DNA of 5,431 bases from an uncultured Desulfuromonadales bacterium (GTDB lineage Bacteria > Desulfobacterota > Desulfuromonadia > Desulfuromonadales > Geopsychrobacteraceae). Location: the NCBI GenBank assembly GCA_945788205.1, contig CALZLE010000023.1:1-5431 (forward strand), given 5' to 3'. A program made the translations under genes and the position numbers. Positions 5,133 through 5,431 of this stretch are shown one piece after another. Numbering within the stretch: position 1 is the first letter of the stretch; each line of letters opens with the position of its first letter. Under the pieces are notes generated by a model. It did not search any database and had not been told where the DNA came from. It saw nothing but the letters and a program-made list of their open reading frames with translations.

Positions 5133-5431
5133 TTGTTGCAACAATCTGCCGACATAACTTACTGGATTGCCTTTACCGCAGGGATACTGTCCTTCGTCTC
5201 GCCCTGCGTATTGCCGCTGATCCCATCATATTTAACCTATATTACCGGCTTGTCCTTCAATCAGTTGGATGAAGCCCATCCCGGCGCTAAGGTCCGCTTG
5301 ACGGTTATTCTCCACACCCTCTGCTTCATCTTCGGGTTTTCCGCTATTTTCATCCTGCTCGGCGCGATCGCCGGGATCGCCTCCGGACAGATCCAGGCCT
5401 TCCTGCGTGAGGGACTGGACTGGGTCGCCAA
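5133..5431 (+). CDS. ccdA: CcdA-type cytochrome c biogenesis/thiol transporter, N-terminal part (3' end outside window)
   Basis: Inner-membrane protein of the CcdA/DsbD transmembrane family that passes electrons from cytoplasmic thioredoxin to periplasmic thioredoxin-like partners. About 99 codons are visible. The first membrane segment (about 9-31) contains FVSPCVLPLIPSYLTYITG with the redox cysteine at Cys25 and the family's flanking prolines. A hydrophilic loop (about 41-55) and a second segment (about 57-78, LCFIFGFSAIFILLGAIAG) follow. The partner cysteine expected in a later membrane segment is beyond the window. The start is TTG at 5133, 7 bases after AAAGGA (5120-5125), with a second TTG directly after it at 5136; no ATG or GTG lies nearby in frame. 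Only 4 bases separate it from the TlpA-like gene, so translation is probably coupled. There is no N-terminal DsbD-alpha domain, which fits CcdA rather than full DsbD. Confidence 0.9.
   Translation, partial: MLQQSADITYWIAFTAGILSFVSPCVLPLIPSYLTYITGLSFNQLDEAHPGAKVRLTVILHTLCFIFGFSAIFILLGAIAGIASGQIQAFLREGLDWVA

Noticed and set aside
1..5431. CRISPR arrays, insertion sequences, tRNA, rRNA or a defence system
   Set aside because: No repeated spacer pattern, transposase, long terminal inverted repeats or RNA gene signature was seen. All large frames are housekeeping or cytochrome-maturation genes.

Overview
The window reads as chromosomal, gene-dense DNA from a Gram-negative bacterium that makes c-type cytochromes by System II (the Ccs/Res pathway). 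Separate ResB and CcsB/ResC proteins, a small multiheme-like secreted protein beside them, a heme-biosynthesis gene nearby and moderate GC content are most consistent with the Desulfuromonadales/Geobacterales group. That placement is inferred from gene content and style, not from a marker gene.

Layout. Positions 1-313 (minus strand) hold the N-terminal third or less of an oxygen-dependent-type protoporphyrinogen oxidase. The 177-base divergent gap that follows holds two well-formed promoters facing away from each other. Positions 491-1366 encode a zinc-finger-less DnaJ family co-chaperone (CbpA-like). Its promoter can be read both as a housekeeping promoter and as a heat-shock promoter. Positions 1367-1530 carry a short terminator and two further hairpins. 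Positions 1531-1983 encode a small exported protein with CxxCH and CX4CH motifs, probably a small c-type cytochrome; its distal half may be affected by a frameshift. A good promoter at 2003-2032 then precedes resB (2088-3470) and ccsB/resC (3475-4338), which are 4 bases apart. A 271-base gap with a strong hairpin separates these from a membrane-anchored thioredoxin-like protein (4610-5128) and the start of a CcdA-type thiol transporter (5133 to the window end), again 4 bases apart.

How they work together. CcdA moves reducing equivalents across the inner membrane. The TlpA/ResA-like thioredoxin uses them to keep apocytochrome CxxCH cysteines reduced. ResB and CcsB carry heme out and attach it. 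The neighbouring small CxxCH protein would be a natural client. HemG makes protoporphyrin IX, the immediate precursor of heme. The System II set is therefore complete in this window except for the missing 3' end of ccdA.

No mobile element, CRISPR array, tRNA or rRNA was seen, and I found no evidence of a previously undescribed system. The points most worth a second look are the identity and integrity of the small cytochrome-like gene, the dual-reading promoter of the DnaJ-like gene, and the run of TTG start codons across the cytochrome maturation locus.
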